Assembly (NCBI GenBank): GCA_021200895.1
Contig: JAJQFX010000250.1
Location: 1-10,501 of the forward strand
Direction: 5' to 3'
Length of the DNA stretch: 10,501 nucleotides
Source: Clostridiales bacterium
Lineage (GTDB): Bacteria; Bacillota; Clostridia; Oscillospirales; Oscillospiraceae
The notes under the pieces were generated by a model. It worked only from the letters and a program-made list of their open reading frames with translations. It searched no databases and was not told where the DNA came from. Positions 1 through 6,851 of this stretch are shown here, piece after piece. Within the stretch, counting starts at the first letter, position 1; each line of letters begins with the position of its first letter. The position numbers were made by a program, and so were the translations under genes.

Positions 1-1767
1 CCGGAGGAAGCGTCCCCGCTCCCCGCCGAACCGGAGCCTCCGGCCCCGTCCCGGCGAAAGGCGAAGAAAAAGGAACCCCCCAGGGAAGAGGATACCTTCA
101 CGGGGCTGCCGTCCGAGCCAGTCCCGGATGAGGAGCGGTATCGCTGCCCCACCCTGGACTTGCTGCTGAAGGGCAGCGGCCCCAGTAAGGGCACCTCCAC
201 GGAGGAGCTGAACCAAACCCAGGCCCGCCTGTCGGACACGCTGCATTCCTTCGGCATCAGCGGCGAAATCATTGGCCGCACCTGCGGCCCCTCCGTCACC
301 CGCTTTGACCTGCTGCTGGAGCAGGGGGTGAAACTCAGCAAAGTCACCAACCTGGCGGGCGACCTGGCCCTGAGCCTGGGGGCGGTGAACGTCCGCATCG
401 CCCCCGTCCCGGGGCAAAACTCCGTGGTGGGCATCGAGGTGCCCAATCAGAAGGTGTCCGCCGTCCCCATCCGGGAGGTGCTGGACAGCGAAGAGTTCCG
501 CAACCACCCCTCCCCCGTGGCCTTCGCCGTGGGCCGGGACATCGCCAACCGCAACATCGTGGGGGACATCGCCCGTCTGCCCCACCTGCTGATTGCCGGT
601 ACCACCGGCTCCGGCAAGAGCGTCTGCACCAACGCGCTGATCGTCTCGCTGCTATATAAATCCTCCCCTCAGGACGTTCGGCTGATCATGATAGACCCGA
701 AGATGGTGGAGTTGGGGGTGTACAACGGCATCCCCCACCTGCTGATTCCCGTCGTTACCGACCCAAAGAAGGCCGCCGGAGCGCTGCAATGGGCGGTGTA
801 CGAGATGATGCGGCGGTATAAGGACTTCTCCGAGCAGCACGTCCGGGATTTGGAATCCTACAACAAGCTGGCGGAGCACGCGGATAAAATCGAAGGGGCC
901 GAAGGCGTGGAGCACAAGCCCCAAATCGTCATCGTCATTGATGAGCTGGCCGACCTGATGCTGGTAGCCGCGAAAGAGGTGGAGGAATCCATCTGCCGGG
1001 TGGCCCAGATGGGCCGCGCCGCCGGTATCCACCTCATCATCGCCACCCAGCGGCCCTCCACTGATGTCATCACCGGCCTGATGAAGGCCAACATCCCCAG
1101 CCGCATCGCCTTCGCGGTGGCCTCCTCCCTGGAGTCCCGCATCATCCTGGATCAGGTGGGTGCGGAGAAACTGGTGGGCAAGGGCGATATGCTCTTCTCC
1201 CCCCTGGGCATCGGCAAGCCCATGCGGGTGCAGGGTTGCCTCGTCACGGAGGAGGAGGTCTCCAATGTCATCAACTTCGTCAAGGAGAACTCCACCGCCA
1301 ATTACGACGAGGAAATCCTGGCCGAGGTGGAAGAGCACGCCCGGAACGCCGGAAAGGGCGGCAAGGGCGCTTCCGCCATGAACGTGGCCTTCCCCGAGCT
1401 GGGCGGCGGAGATACCCCCGCCGAGCCCCCCGCCGAGGAGAACGGAGACGAGCTGCTGCCCCAGGCCGTAGACGTGGTGATGGAGACCGGCATGGCCTCC
1501 GTCTCCATGCTCCAGCGGCGGCTGAAGCTGGGCTACTCCCGGGCCGCCCGGCTGGTAGACCAGATGGAGGAGCGGGGCATCGTGGGGCCCTTTGAAGGCT
1601 CCAAGCCCCGGAAGGTGCTCATCACCAAGGAGCAGTGGCAGGAGCGGAAGCTCCAGGGCGGCCAGTTCACCTTTGACGACTTTGCCGCCGCCAGAGCCAT
1701 GAGCGAGGCCGCCGACGCGGAGAGCGGCCTGCCCCTCTCCGGCCAGACGGAACCCTTTGAGGAGTAA
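1..1767 (+). CDS. ftsK: DNA translocase FtsK/SpoIIIE, C-terminal part (5' end outside window)
   Basis: ATP-driven double-stranded DNA pump that moves chromosomes through the division or sporulation septum. The frame is open from base 1, so the N-terminal membrane segments lie upstream; 588 residues are visible. Residues 1-45 are an acidic, proline- and lysine-rich linker, followed by the YRCPTLDLL stretch that starts the alpha domain. The motor follows: Walker A AGTTGSGKS at visible residues 199-207 (bases 595-621), Walker B IVIVIDEL with the Asp at base 940, and the conserved TQRPS and NIPSRIAF segments. After a Gly/Pro/Glu-rich spacer comes the winged-helix gamma domain (about residues 493-550; LLPQAVDVV to SKPRKVL), which reads DNA polarity signals. 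About 38 further residues extend past the point where SpoIIIE usually ends. Motor and gamma domain are clear; FtsK versus SpoIIIE role cannot be decided here. Confidence 0.97.
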   Translation, partial: PEEASPLPAEPEPPAPSRRKAKKKEPPREEDTFTGLPSEPVPDEERYRCPTLDLLLKGSGPSKGTSTEELNQTQARLSDTLHSFGISGEIIGRTCGPSVTRFDLLLEQGVKLSKVTNLAGDLALSLGAVNVRIAPVPGQNSVVGIEVPNQKVSAVPIREVLDSEEFRNHPSPVAFAVGRDIANRNIVGDIARLPHLLIAGTTGSGKSVCTNALIVSLLYKSSPQDVRLIMIDPKMVELGVYNGIPHLLIPVVTDPKKAAGALQWAVYEMMRRYKDFSEQHVRDLESYNKLAEHADKIEGAEGVEHKPQIVIVIDELADLMLVAAKEVEESICRVAQMGRAAGIHLIIATQRPSTDVITGLMKANIPSRIAFAVASSLESRIILDQVGAEKLVGKGDMLFSPLGIGKPMRVQGCLVTEEEVSNVINFVKENSTANYDEEILAEVEEHARNAGKGGKGASAMNVAFPELGGGDTPAEPPAEENGDELLPQAVDVVMETGMASVSMLQRRLKLGYSRAARLVDQMEERGIVGPFEGSKPRKVLITKEQWQERKLQGGQFTFDDFAAARAMSEAADAESGLPLSGQTEPFEE

Positions 1768-1781
1768 AGGAGGAAACCCCC

Positions 1782-2579
1782 ATGAAGCTGGCTCTCATCC
1801 AAATGCGCGTCAGCGCCGACAAGGAGGCAAACCTGGCCGAAGCGTCCAGGGCCGTCTCCGCCGCCGCAGCGCAGGGGGCGGAGTTGGTCATGCTGCCGGA
1901 GATGTTCTGCTGCCCCTATGACACCCGCTGCTTCCCTGTCTACGGGGAACCGGCAGGGGGGAACGTCTGGCAGGCCCTCCGCCAAATGGCGGAGGAGAAC
2001 CGGGTCTGGCTGGTGGGCGGCTCCATGCCGGAATTGGAGGGCGGCAGGGTGTACAATACCTCCTTCGTCTTTTCCCCGGCGGGGGAGCAGATTGCCCGCC
2101 ACCGGAAGGTACACCTCTTTGACATTGACGTGACCGGGGGCCAGCGTTTTATGGAGTCCGACACCCTGTCACCCGGCGAGGGCTGCACCGTGTTTGACAC
2201 CCCCTTTGGCCGGTTCGGGCTGTGCATCTGCTTTGACATCCGCTTCCCGGCCCTGGCACGGAAGATGACGGAGGCCGGAGCCAAGGCCATTCTGGTTCCC
2301 GCCGCCTTCAACATGACCACCGGCCCGCTGCACTGGGAACTGCTGCTCCGGGCCAGGGCGGTGGACAATCAGCTGTTCACCGCCGCCTGCGCCCCCGCCC
2401 GGGACACTGGGGCGGGATACGTCTCCTACGGCCACAGCCTGGTGGCCGACCCCTGGGGGGCGGTGCTGGCCGACGGCGGGACGGAGGCGGGCATCCTCTG
2501 CGCGGAGCTGGACTTCGGGGCTGTGGATTCCGTGCGGAGGCAGATCCCTGTCCTGCCCCCGCAGCTGCGGGGCGGCTGA
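1782..2579 (+). CDS. Carbon-nitrogen hydrolase, omega-amidase (NIT2/YafV-like)
   Basis: Cytosolic nitrilase-superfamily amidase of 265 residues. The catalytic triad is visible: Glu40 in LPEMF, Lys109 in HRKVHLFD, Cys150 in CICFDIRFP. Segments such as YNTSFVFSPAG, HLFDIDVTGG, ESDTLSPGE, FNMTTGPLHWELL and ARAVDNQ match the omega-amidase (NIT2) subgroup closely, more so than the N-carbamoylputrescine or beta-ureidopropionase subgroups. Known members hydrolyse alpha-ketoglutaramate and alpha-ketosuccinamate to the keto-acid and ammonia, repairing by-products of glutamine and asparagine transamination. The start is fixed by AAGGAGG at 1767-1773, eight bases before ATG and overlapping the ftsK stop, so it is probably co-transcribed with ftsK. 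No functional link to DNA translocation is evident. Substrate is inferred from family resemblance; the fold and triad are certain. Confidence 0.93.
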   Translation: MKLALIQMRVSADKEANLAEASRAVSAAAAQGAELVMLPEMFCCPYDTRCFPVYGEPAGGNVWQALRQMAEENRVWLVGGSMPELEGGRVYNTSFVFSPAGEQIARHRKVHLFDIDVTGGQRFMESDTLSPGEGCTVFDTPFGRFGLCICFDIRFPALARKMTEAGAKAILVPAAFNMTTGPLHWELLLRARAVDNQLFTAACAPARDTGAGYVSYGHSLVADPWGAVLADGGTEAGILCAELDFGAVDSVRRQIPVLPPQLRGG

Positions 2580-2661
2580 CCAGGGGCCGGAGGGACGGCT
2601 GTTCCATCTATCGCTTCTGGTCAGGGCCATCCGTTCCTTAGACGAGGTTCGCTATAAACGT

Positions 2662-2699
2662 TTTGTCCGGCCTTCCCTTGCCAAGGGAGGCCGGACAAA
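2662..2699 (+). terminator. Hairpin terminator after the ftsK/omega-amidase unit
   Basis: Arms 2662-2679 and 2683-2699 pair along 17 base pairs with one bulged T and a 3-base loop (GCC). The plus strand continues with ATTCTTTAT, a broken U-tract. It lies about 80 bases after the amidase stop in a convergent intergenic gap. On the minus strand it ends in ACAAAACG, a poor tract, so it mainly serves the plus strand or blocks read-through both ways. Bases 2580-2661 show nothing else. Confidence 0.75.
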
Positions 2700-2725
2700 T
2701 TCTTTATAAAATAAAACCGTATCTG

Positions 2726-2764
2726 GGGAGAACCGCCCCGCAGGCAACCAGGGGCCGCTCTCCC
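2726..2764 (-). terminator. Probable terminator after the phosphatase gene
   Basis: Arms 2726-2739 and 2751-2764 pair as GGGAGA/TCTCCC and GCCCC/GGGGC around a small internal loop, with an 11-base apical loop. Read on the minus strand, the hairpin starts one base after the phosphatase stop codon. It is followed after about nine bases by a T-rich stretch (complement of 2706-2716, TTTTATTTTAT). The gap before the T-rich run makes it imperfect; the larger hairpin at 2662-2699 lies just beyond as a backup. Confidence 0.55.
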
Positions 2765-2765
2765 G

Positions 2766-3230
2766 TTAAACTATACCGTTTTCCCGCAGATAGGCCAACA
2801 GCCCGCTGCACCCCTCCGTCACATCCGCATAGGTGGCGTCAAAGTCCCCGGTATACCAGGGGTCGGCGATGTCCCGCCGGGAGCCTGCGAAGGATAGCAG
2901 CTTGTGAACCTTGCCCTCCGGGTCGCCGTGGAGCATCCTGCGGAGGTTCTTCCTGTTCCACTCATCCATGCCGATGATGAGGTCGAACCGTTCATAGTCG
3001 CGCCAGGTGATTTGCCTCGCCCTGTGGGAAATCAGTGGGATACCCACCTCCCGTAGCTTTTGCGCCGTCCCCCAGTGTGGGGAATTGCCCAGCTCCTCCG
3101 TGCTGGTGGCCATGGAGTCAATGTAGCACCGGTCAGCGAGGCCCGCCTCCTGCACCATATGCGCAAAGACGCTCTGGGCCATGGGGCTGCGGCAAATGTT
3201 GCCGTGGCAGCAGAATACAATGCGAATCAT
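2766..3230 (-). CDS. Low-molecular-weight protein tyrosine phosphatase
   Basis: Cytosolic phosphatase of 154 residues, the usual family length. The N-terminal P-loop reads CHGNICRS, a CX5R signature with nucleophile Cys8 and Arg14 directly after the first beta strand (MIRIVFC). The general acid is Asp123 in the DPWYTGDF loop, matching the family DP[YW] motif. Bacterial relatives dephosphorylate tyrosine kinases of capsule synthesis (Wzb/CpsB-type partners) or protein arginine phosphate (YwlE); which applies here cannot be told from the sequence. The start has AAGGAGG (minus strand, 3238-3244) seven bases upstream. The gene begins 25 bases after the cardiolipin synthase stop, so it is the second gene of that operon. 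No kinase or polysaccharide gene is in the window. Confidence 0.94.
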   Translation of the reverse strand: MIRIVFCCHGNICRSPMAQSVFAHMVQEAGLADRCYIDSMATSTEELGNSPHWGTAQKLREVGIPLISHRARQITWRDYERFDLIIGMDEWNRKNLRRMLHGDPEGKVHKLLSFAGSRRDIADPWYTGDFDATYADVTEGCSGLLAYLRENGIV

Positions 3231-3255
3231 CCGTTTTCCTCCTTAAACTACAGCC

Positions 3256-4797
3256 TCACATCAGCGGGCCAAACAGCCGGAACAGGCATTGCGTGACCCG
3301 CACCATGGCGTTGAGGCCCGTCTGGTACTGCTCCGTCACCTCCTGGGAGACCAGGAAGGTTTTTCGGAAGTCCGCCTCAATGTCCTGAATGGCGGGACAG
3401 CGGTACAGCAGGACGCCGTTTTCAAAGTGGTGGTACAGGCTGCGGAAGTCAAAGTTGATGGTGCCCACCGTGGCGGCGGCACCGTCGCACAGCACCTGCT
3501 TCTCGTGGGAGAAGCCGGGGGTGTACTCGTAGATGCGCACGCCCCGACGCACCAGCCCCGCGTAGTAGGAGCGGGTCATGCGGTACACCAGCTTCTTGTC
3601 CGGAATGCCGGGGGTCAGGATGCGCACGTCCACTCCACGCTGGGCGGCCAGGCACAGGGCGCGGGTCATCTCGTCGCTGATGATGAGGTAGGGCGTGGCG
3701 ATATAAAGGTAGCGCGTGGCGCTGTGAATCAGGTTCAGGTAGATATTCTCCCCCATATACTCGTCGTCCAGGGGGCTGTCCGCATAGGGCTGGACGAACC
3801 CCGGCTGGCTGGCCTGATAGATAACATCAGGCAGGTAGCGGGTGTAGCTGGCGTCGGTGTCCTCCATGGCGTTCCACATCTCCAGGAACATCAGGGTCAG
3901 GCTCTGCACCGCGTCGCCGGTGAGCCGGAGGCCGGTGTCCTTCCAGTGGCCGAAGGGGGTAGTGATGCCGAAGTACTCATCCGCCAGGTTGTAGCCCCCG
4001 GTGTAGCCGACTTTGCCGTCAATGACGGTGATTTTGCGGTGATCCCGGTTGTTCATAAAGGGCTTCAGCACCGGCACCACAGGGTTGAACACCCGGCACT
4101 GGACGCCGACCTCCTCCATCCGCCGGATAAAGCCCCGGTCGATAAAGCCGACGCTGCCCACCTCATCGTAGAACATCCGCACCTTGACCCCGTGGGCCAC
4201 CCGGTCTGCCAGCACGGCTTTCAGCCGGGCGAAGGCCGCGCCCTCTTGAATGGCGTGGTACTCCAGAAAAATGAATTGCTCCGCAGCCGCCAAGTCCTTC
4301 AGCTGTGCCTCCAGCCCGTCCACCGCTTCGGCGTAAAAGACCACGTCGGTGTTGCAGTAAAGGGGATAGTGGCCGTACTGATAGATATACCGGCACTGGC
4401 CGGCAAATTGGGGGTCTGACGCCTCCAGGGCCTGCATTGGCTCCGGGCGCTGCTGCTGGAAGGGGCGCAGCTTGCCGTCGATGGTCTCAAAGCGCCTGCG
4501 CATCCGCCGGGTGGCGCCGCTGCGGCCAAACAGGAGGTACAGGCACAGCCCCAGGAGGGGGAACGCCATGATGAGGATGATCCAGGACAGCTTAAAGGCC
4601 GCGTTGTCCCGCTTCCCGGAGATGCGCACCGTCAGCAGGAAGGCCAGCAGGCTGGTCAGCAGGCTGATGGTGGCGGAGTATTCGTTGAGCCGGACAAACA
4701 GCAGCACGATCCAGCCCACCTGTATCACCAGCGCCAGCAGCGAGGCAAGCATTTTTGCGACGCCGTTTCTGACGGTTGCCTTTTCCTCGGTTCTCAT
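3256..4797 (-). CDS. cls: Cardiolipin synthase (phospholipase D family)
   Basis: Membrane enzyme that condenses two phosphatidylglycerol molecules into cardiolipin and glycerol. It is 513 residues from the chosen ATG. Hydrophobic segments at about residues 15-37, 42-58 and 70-91 form the N-terminal membrane domain. Two HxKx4D motifs follow: His253-Lys255-Asp260 (HRKITVID, then GKVGYTGGYNLADEY) and His431-Lys433-Asp438 (HEKQVLCD, then TVGTINFDFRS), both intact. The frame extends nine codons upstream to a TTG, but that extension contains the AAGGAGG ribosome site, so ATG at 4797 is preferred. It is the first gene of a unit with the tyrosine phosphatase and has its own promoter at 4829-4857. The family call is firm; cardiolipin as product is family knowledge. 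Confidence 0.95.
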   Translation of the reverse strand: MRTEEKATVRNGVAKMLASLLALVIQVGWIVLLFVRLNEYSATISLLTSLLAFLLTVRISGKRDNAAFKLSWIILIMAFPLLGLCLYLLFGRSGATRRMRRRFETIDGKLRPFQQQRPEPMQALEASDPQFAGQCRYIYQYGHYPLYCNTDVVFYAEAVDGLEAQLKDLAAAEQFIFLEYHAIQEGAAFARLKAVLADRVAHGVKVRMFYDEVGSVGFIDRGFIRRMEEVGVQCRVFNPVVPVLKPFMNNRDHRKITVIDGKVGYTGGYNLADEYFGITTPFGHWKDTGLRLTGDAVQSLTLMFLEMWNAMEDTDASYTRYLPDVIYQASQPGFVQPYADSPLDDEYMGENIYLNLIHSATRYLYIATPYLIISDEMTRALCLAAQRGVDVRILTPGIPDKKLVYRMTRSYYAGLVRRGVRIYEYTPGFSHEKQVLCDGAAATVGTINFDFRSLYHHFENGVLLYRCPAIQDIEADFRKTFLVSQEVTEQYQTGLNAMVRVTQCLFRLFGPLM

Positions 4798-4807
4798 GGG
4801 GCAGAGA

Positions 4808-4814
4808 CCTCCTT
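4808..4814 (-). promoter_or_regulatory. Ribosome-binding site deciding the cls start
   Basis: AAGGAGG on the minus strand, ten bases before ATG at 4797. It lies inside the longer frame that begins at TTG 4824, which argues against that upstream start. Confidence 0.8.
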
Positions 4815-4828
4815 CCGGTTTCAATCTG

Positions 4829-4857
4829 ATTATAGCAGAAATGAGTGAGAAAATCTA
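4829..4857 (-). promoter_or_regulatory. Promoter of cls/phosphatase operon (extended -10)
   Basis: On the minus strand, TATAAT (complement of 4829-4834) is preceded by TGC, giving an extended -10 element. A weak -35, TAGATT (complement of 4852-4857), sits 17 bases upstream. The predicted transcript starts near 4822, leaving about 25 untranslated bases that contain the AAGGAGG site. Confidence 0.8.
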
Positions 4858-4899
4858 CCGGCAGAAACGGGAAAGTGTGACAGTTCCGCGGGATTGCCC

Positions 4900-4928
4900 T
4901 TGACAGCTTCCGCCTGCCATCGTAAGAT
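4900..4928 (+). promoter_or_regulatory. Promoter of sfsA
   Basis: A perfect -35 TTGACA at 4900-4905, a 17-base spacer, then TAAGAT at 4923-4928 as -10 (four of six consensus bases). The predicted start near 4935 is about 20 bases before the sfsA ATG. The promoter lies inside the frame extension upstream of that ATG, which supports the shorter protein. Confidence 0.75.
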
Positions 4929-4953
4929 AACATCAGACAGGGGGCGCGCATCC

Positions 4954-5634
4954 ATGCAGTACGCAAATATTCATAAGGCAATTTTCCAGGCCAGGCCCAA
5001 CCGGTTCATCGCTCAGGTGACGCTGGACGGTCAGCCAGTGCCCGTCCATGTGAAAAACACCGGCCGGTGCCGGGAGCTGCTGGTGCCGGGCAGCACCGTC
5101 TACCTGGTGCGGTCGGACAACCCCGCCCGCAAGACCCAATGCGACCTGGTGGCGGTGGAGAAGGGCAGCCTGCTCATCAACATGGACGCCCAGGCCCCCA
5201 ATCAGCTCTTCCGGGAGTGGGTGGAGCGGGGCCGGTTCCTGCCGGACGTGACCTGTCTCCGGCCGGAGTACTCCTACGGAGACTCCCGATTTGACTTCTA
5301 CCTGGAGCGGGGCGGGCGGCCCGGCCTCGTGGAGGTGAAGGGCTGCACCCTGGAAGAAGGCGGCGTTGCCCGGTTCCCGGACGCGCCCACGGAGCGGGGC
5401 GTCAAGCACATCCAGGGGCTGATACGGGCGAAGGAGGCGGGGCTGGAAGTATGGCTCTGCCTGGTGGTGCAGATGGAGGGGATGCGCTGCTTCATGCCCA
5501 ACGACGCCACCCATCCGGCCTTTGGCGCAGCGCTGCGCCGGGCGGCGGAAGCCGGGGTTCACGTCCAGGCGCTGGAGTGCCGGGTGTGGCCGGACGGGGC
5601 GGAGATCACGGGCCAAATCCCCGTAATGCTATAA
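4954..5634 (+). CDS. sfsA: SfsA family protein (sugar fermentation stimulation protein A)
   Basis: Cytosolic protein of 226 residues, typical length for SfsA. The start MQYANIHKAIFQARPNRF and the motif VKNTGRCRELLVPG (residues 33-46) are characteristic of the family's N-terminal OB-like half. The C-terminal half carries SRFDF (Asp114) and VEVKGCTL (Glu127, Lys129), the D...ExK arrangement of a PD-(D/E)XK nuclease-like core, then APTERGVKHIQGL. E. coli SfsA was described as raising maltose gene expression and binding DNA; the true biochemical role remains unsettled. The ribosome site is weak (GGGGG near 4940-4944), but the promoter position and family start support this ATG over an upstream TTG at 4894. 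It is probably co-transcribed with the unknown gene 21 bases downstream. Confidence 0.96.
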   Translation: MQYANIHKAIFQARPNRFIAQVTLDGQPVPVHVKNTGRCRELLVPGSTVYLVRSDNPARKTQCDLVAVEKGSLLINMDAQAPNQLFREWVERGRFLPDVTCLRPEYSYGDSRFDFYLERGGRPGLVEVKGCTLEEGGVARFPDAPTERGVKHIQGLIRAKEAGLEVWLCLVVQMEGMRCFMPNDATHPAFGAALRRAAEAGVHVQALECRVWPDGAEITGQIPVML

Positions 5635-5655
5635 AAAGAAAGCGAGGGAATCACC

Positions 5656-6222
5656 ATGACAGAACTGGAAACCATCGAACGGGCGCGGATGTACCTGGAG
5701 AAGCTGGCAAACGGCATCGACCCGCTGACAGACCTGCCGGTGCCGGAGGGGGATGTCATCAACCAGGTGCGCATCTCCCGCTGCCTGTTCTTCACTGCGG
5801 ACGTGCTGCGCCGGGTGGTGGAGAACGGCGGCATCGCCCCGCCACCCAGGGGCAGGAAAAGGAGCGGCTTCACCGCGACCCAGGAGCAGCTGCAAAGGGT
5901 GCGCTTTTCCAGGGAGCCGCTGCGCATCACGGAGCTGTGCAAACGCATCACTGAGGCCGCAGCACCGGAGGACGGAACACGTCTGACCTACGCCGTTGTG
6001 CTGGAGTGGCTGGAGTCCGTCGGTATGCTGGAGAAGCAGGAGGACGGGGAAGGAAAACGGAAACGCCGCCCGACGGAAGCGGGGCGGCAAATCGGCATCC
6101 TGGAGGAGGAGCGCACCGGCACCTACGGCACCTATGCCGCCGTGCTGTACAATGAGGAGGCGCAGCACTTTGTCGTAGACAACCTGGACGCGGCCCTGGC
6201 GCTGCGGCAGTCGGGTGGATAA
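5656..6222 (+). CDS. Uncharacterised protein, possible winged-helix/KilAC-like C-terminus
   Basis: I recognise this as a conserved type of Firmicutes hypothetical protein but cannot assign a function; 188 residues, no signal peptide or membrane segment. Residues 1-60 look helical (ERARMYLEKLANGIDPLTDLPVPEGD, then VRISRCLFFTADVLRRVVENGG). Residues 62-82 are a basic, Pro-rich linker. Residues 85-180 follow the pattern hydrophobic helices, WLESVGML, a basic turn KRKRRPTEAGRQIGI, a short strand pair, then VLYNEEAQHFVVDNL. The WL..xGxL - PTxxGxxxGI - G.Y..VLY order recalls the KilAC/ANT winged-helix domain of phage antirepressors, so DNA binding is a plausible but unproven guess. GAGGG at 5644-5648 precedes ATG by seven bases. 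It lies 21 bases after sfsA and is likely in the same transcript. Confidence 0.85.
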   Translation: MTELETIERARMYLEKLANGIDPLTDLPVPEGDVINQVRISRCLFFTADVLRRVVENGGIAPPPRGRKRSGFTATQEQLQRVRFSREPLRITELCKRITEAAAPEDGTRLTYAVVLEWLESVGMLEKQEDGEGKRKRRPTEAGRQIGILEEERTGTYGTYAAVLYNEEAQHFVVDNLDAALALRQSGG

Positions 6223-6275
6223 GGGGGCTTCCTTGCGGCTCCTGCCGCCCCGCAGGCCGCAGGGGGTACCCCCTT
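6221..6275. other. GC-rich nested inverted repeat after the unknown gene
   Basis: An outer pair AAGGGGG (6221-6227) and CCCCCTT (6269-6275) encloses an inner stem. The inner stem pairs TGCGGC (6234-6239) with GCCGCA (6256-6261) and CTGC (6242-6245) with GCAG (6252-6255), looped by CGCCCC. GGGGGTACCCCC (6262-6273) is itself palindromic and could compete with the outer pair. It starts within the stop codon of the unknown gene, like a terminator, but no T-tract follows on either strand. It could be a factor-assisted terminator, an mRNA end-protecting structure, or a copy of a dispersed repeat. Confidence 0.5.
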
Positions 6276-6302
6276 CCCACAAATCTGCGGGCACTTTCCC
6301 CA

Positions 6303-6331
6303 TTGCATCTCCGGGCAAAATCCGCTATAAT
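6303..6331 (+). promoter_or_regulatory. Promoter of lipoprotein/DUF815 operon
   Basis: TTGCAT at 6303-6308, a 17-base spacer and a perfect TATAAT at 6326-6331. The predicted start near 6338 gives about 37 untranslated bases, with AAGGAG at 6364-6369 just before the ATG at 6375. Confidence 0.8.
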
Positions 6332-6374
6332 ACTGTCTGTTGAGTAAGTGCGCCCCACGGGGAAAGGAGCCGAC

Positions 6375-6845
6375 ATGAAGCGAACCTGGATATACCTGGC
6401 CGCGCTGGCGTGGCTCCTCTGCTGCACCGGCTGCAGCGGGGAGGGAACTGCCTCCCAGTCCACCAGCGGGGGCCTTGCGGCGGAGGCGGCCAGCCTCAGT
6501 GAGAGCAGCGTTGCCAGCGAGGAAGCGGCGGAGCCGGAGGTGAGGGAGCCGGAGTACTGCACCTGGCCGGGCTTTCTGGACAAAACCGTCACGGAGGACA
6601 ACCACACCCTGACCCTCTCCAACGATGAGGGCAACACTGTGACCCTCTCCTTCGTCATCACGGAGGACAAGACCGGGGCGGTGCTGTACGAGAGCGGGAC
6701 CGTGGCCCCTGGGGAATCCGCCCTCTGGGACATTTATGAGGCTTACACCACCGGCAGCCATACCGTCACTATCACCACCACCGCCGACACCGGCAACCGG
6801 CTGGCGCAGCAAATCGTGCTGACGCTGCCGGAGGAAGGGGAATAA
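6375..6845 (+). CDS. Putative lipoprotein with C-terminal beta-rich domain
   Basis: Function not recognised; 156 residues. The N-terminus has the shape of a lipoprotein signal: MKRTW, a hydrophobic core IYLAALAWLLC, and CTGC with Cys20 as the likely lipidation site. The -3 residue is Cys instead of the usual Leu, so processing is probable but not certain. Residues 21-60 are a Ser/Ala/Glu-rich tether with no predicted fold. Residues about 61-152 alternate polar and hydrophobic positions (NHTLTLSNDEG, NTVTLSFVI, GSHTVTITTTAD, QQIVLTLP) with a VAPGES turn, consistent with a small Ig-like beta-sandwich outside the membrane. ATG at 6375 is chosen over GTG 6348 because AAGGAG sits five bases upstream of it. 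The DUF815 gene begins six bases after its stop. Confidence 0.85.
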   Translation: MKRTWIYLAALAWLLCCTGCSGEGTASQSTSGGLAAEAASLSESSVASEEAAEPEVREPEYCTWPGFLDKTVTEDNHTLTLSNDEGNTVTLSFVITEDKTGAVLYESGTVAPGESALWDIYEAYTTGSHTVTITTTADTGNRLAQQIVLTLPEEGE

Positions 6846-6851
6846 ACACCG

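Noticed and set aside
4894..4953. Upstream TTG start for sfsA adding 20 residues
   Set aside because: The extension contains the -35 and -10 promoter elements and the added residues do not resemble the conserved SfsA N-terminus, which begins at the ATG at 4954.
5158..5165. GAGAAGGG, identical to the SpoIIIE recognition sequence described in Bacillus subtilis
   Set aside because: A single copy inside sfsA is expected by chance in GC-rich DNA rich in GAG AAG codons; no skewed series of copies is seen.
6348..6374. GTG start adding nine residues to the lipoprotein
   Set aside because: The extension contains the AAGGAG ribosome site of ATG 6375 and would place polar residues before the signal sequence.
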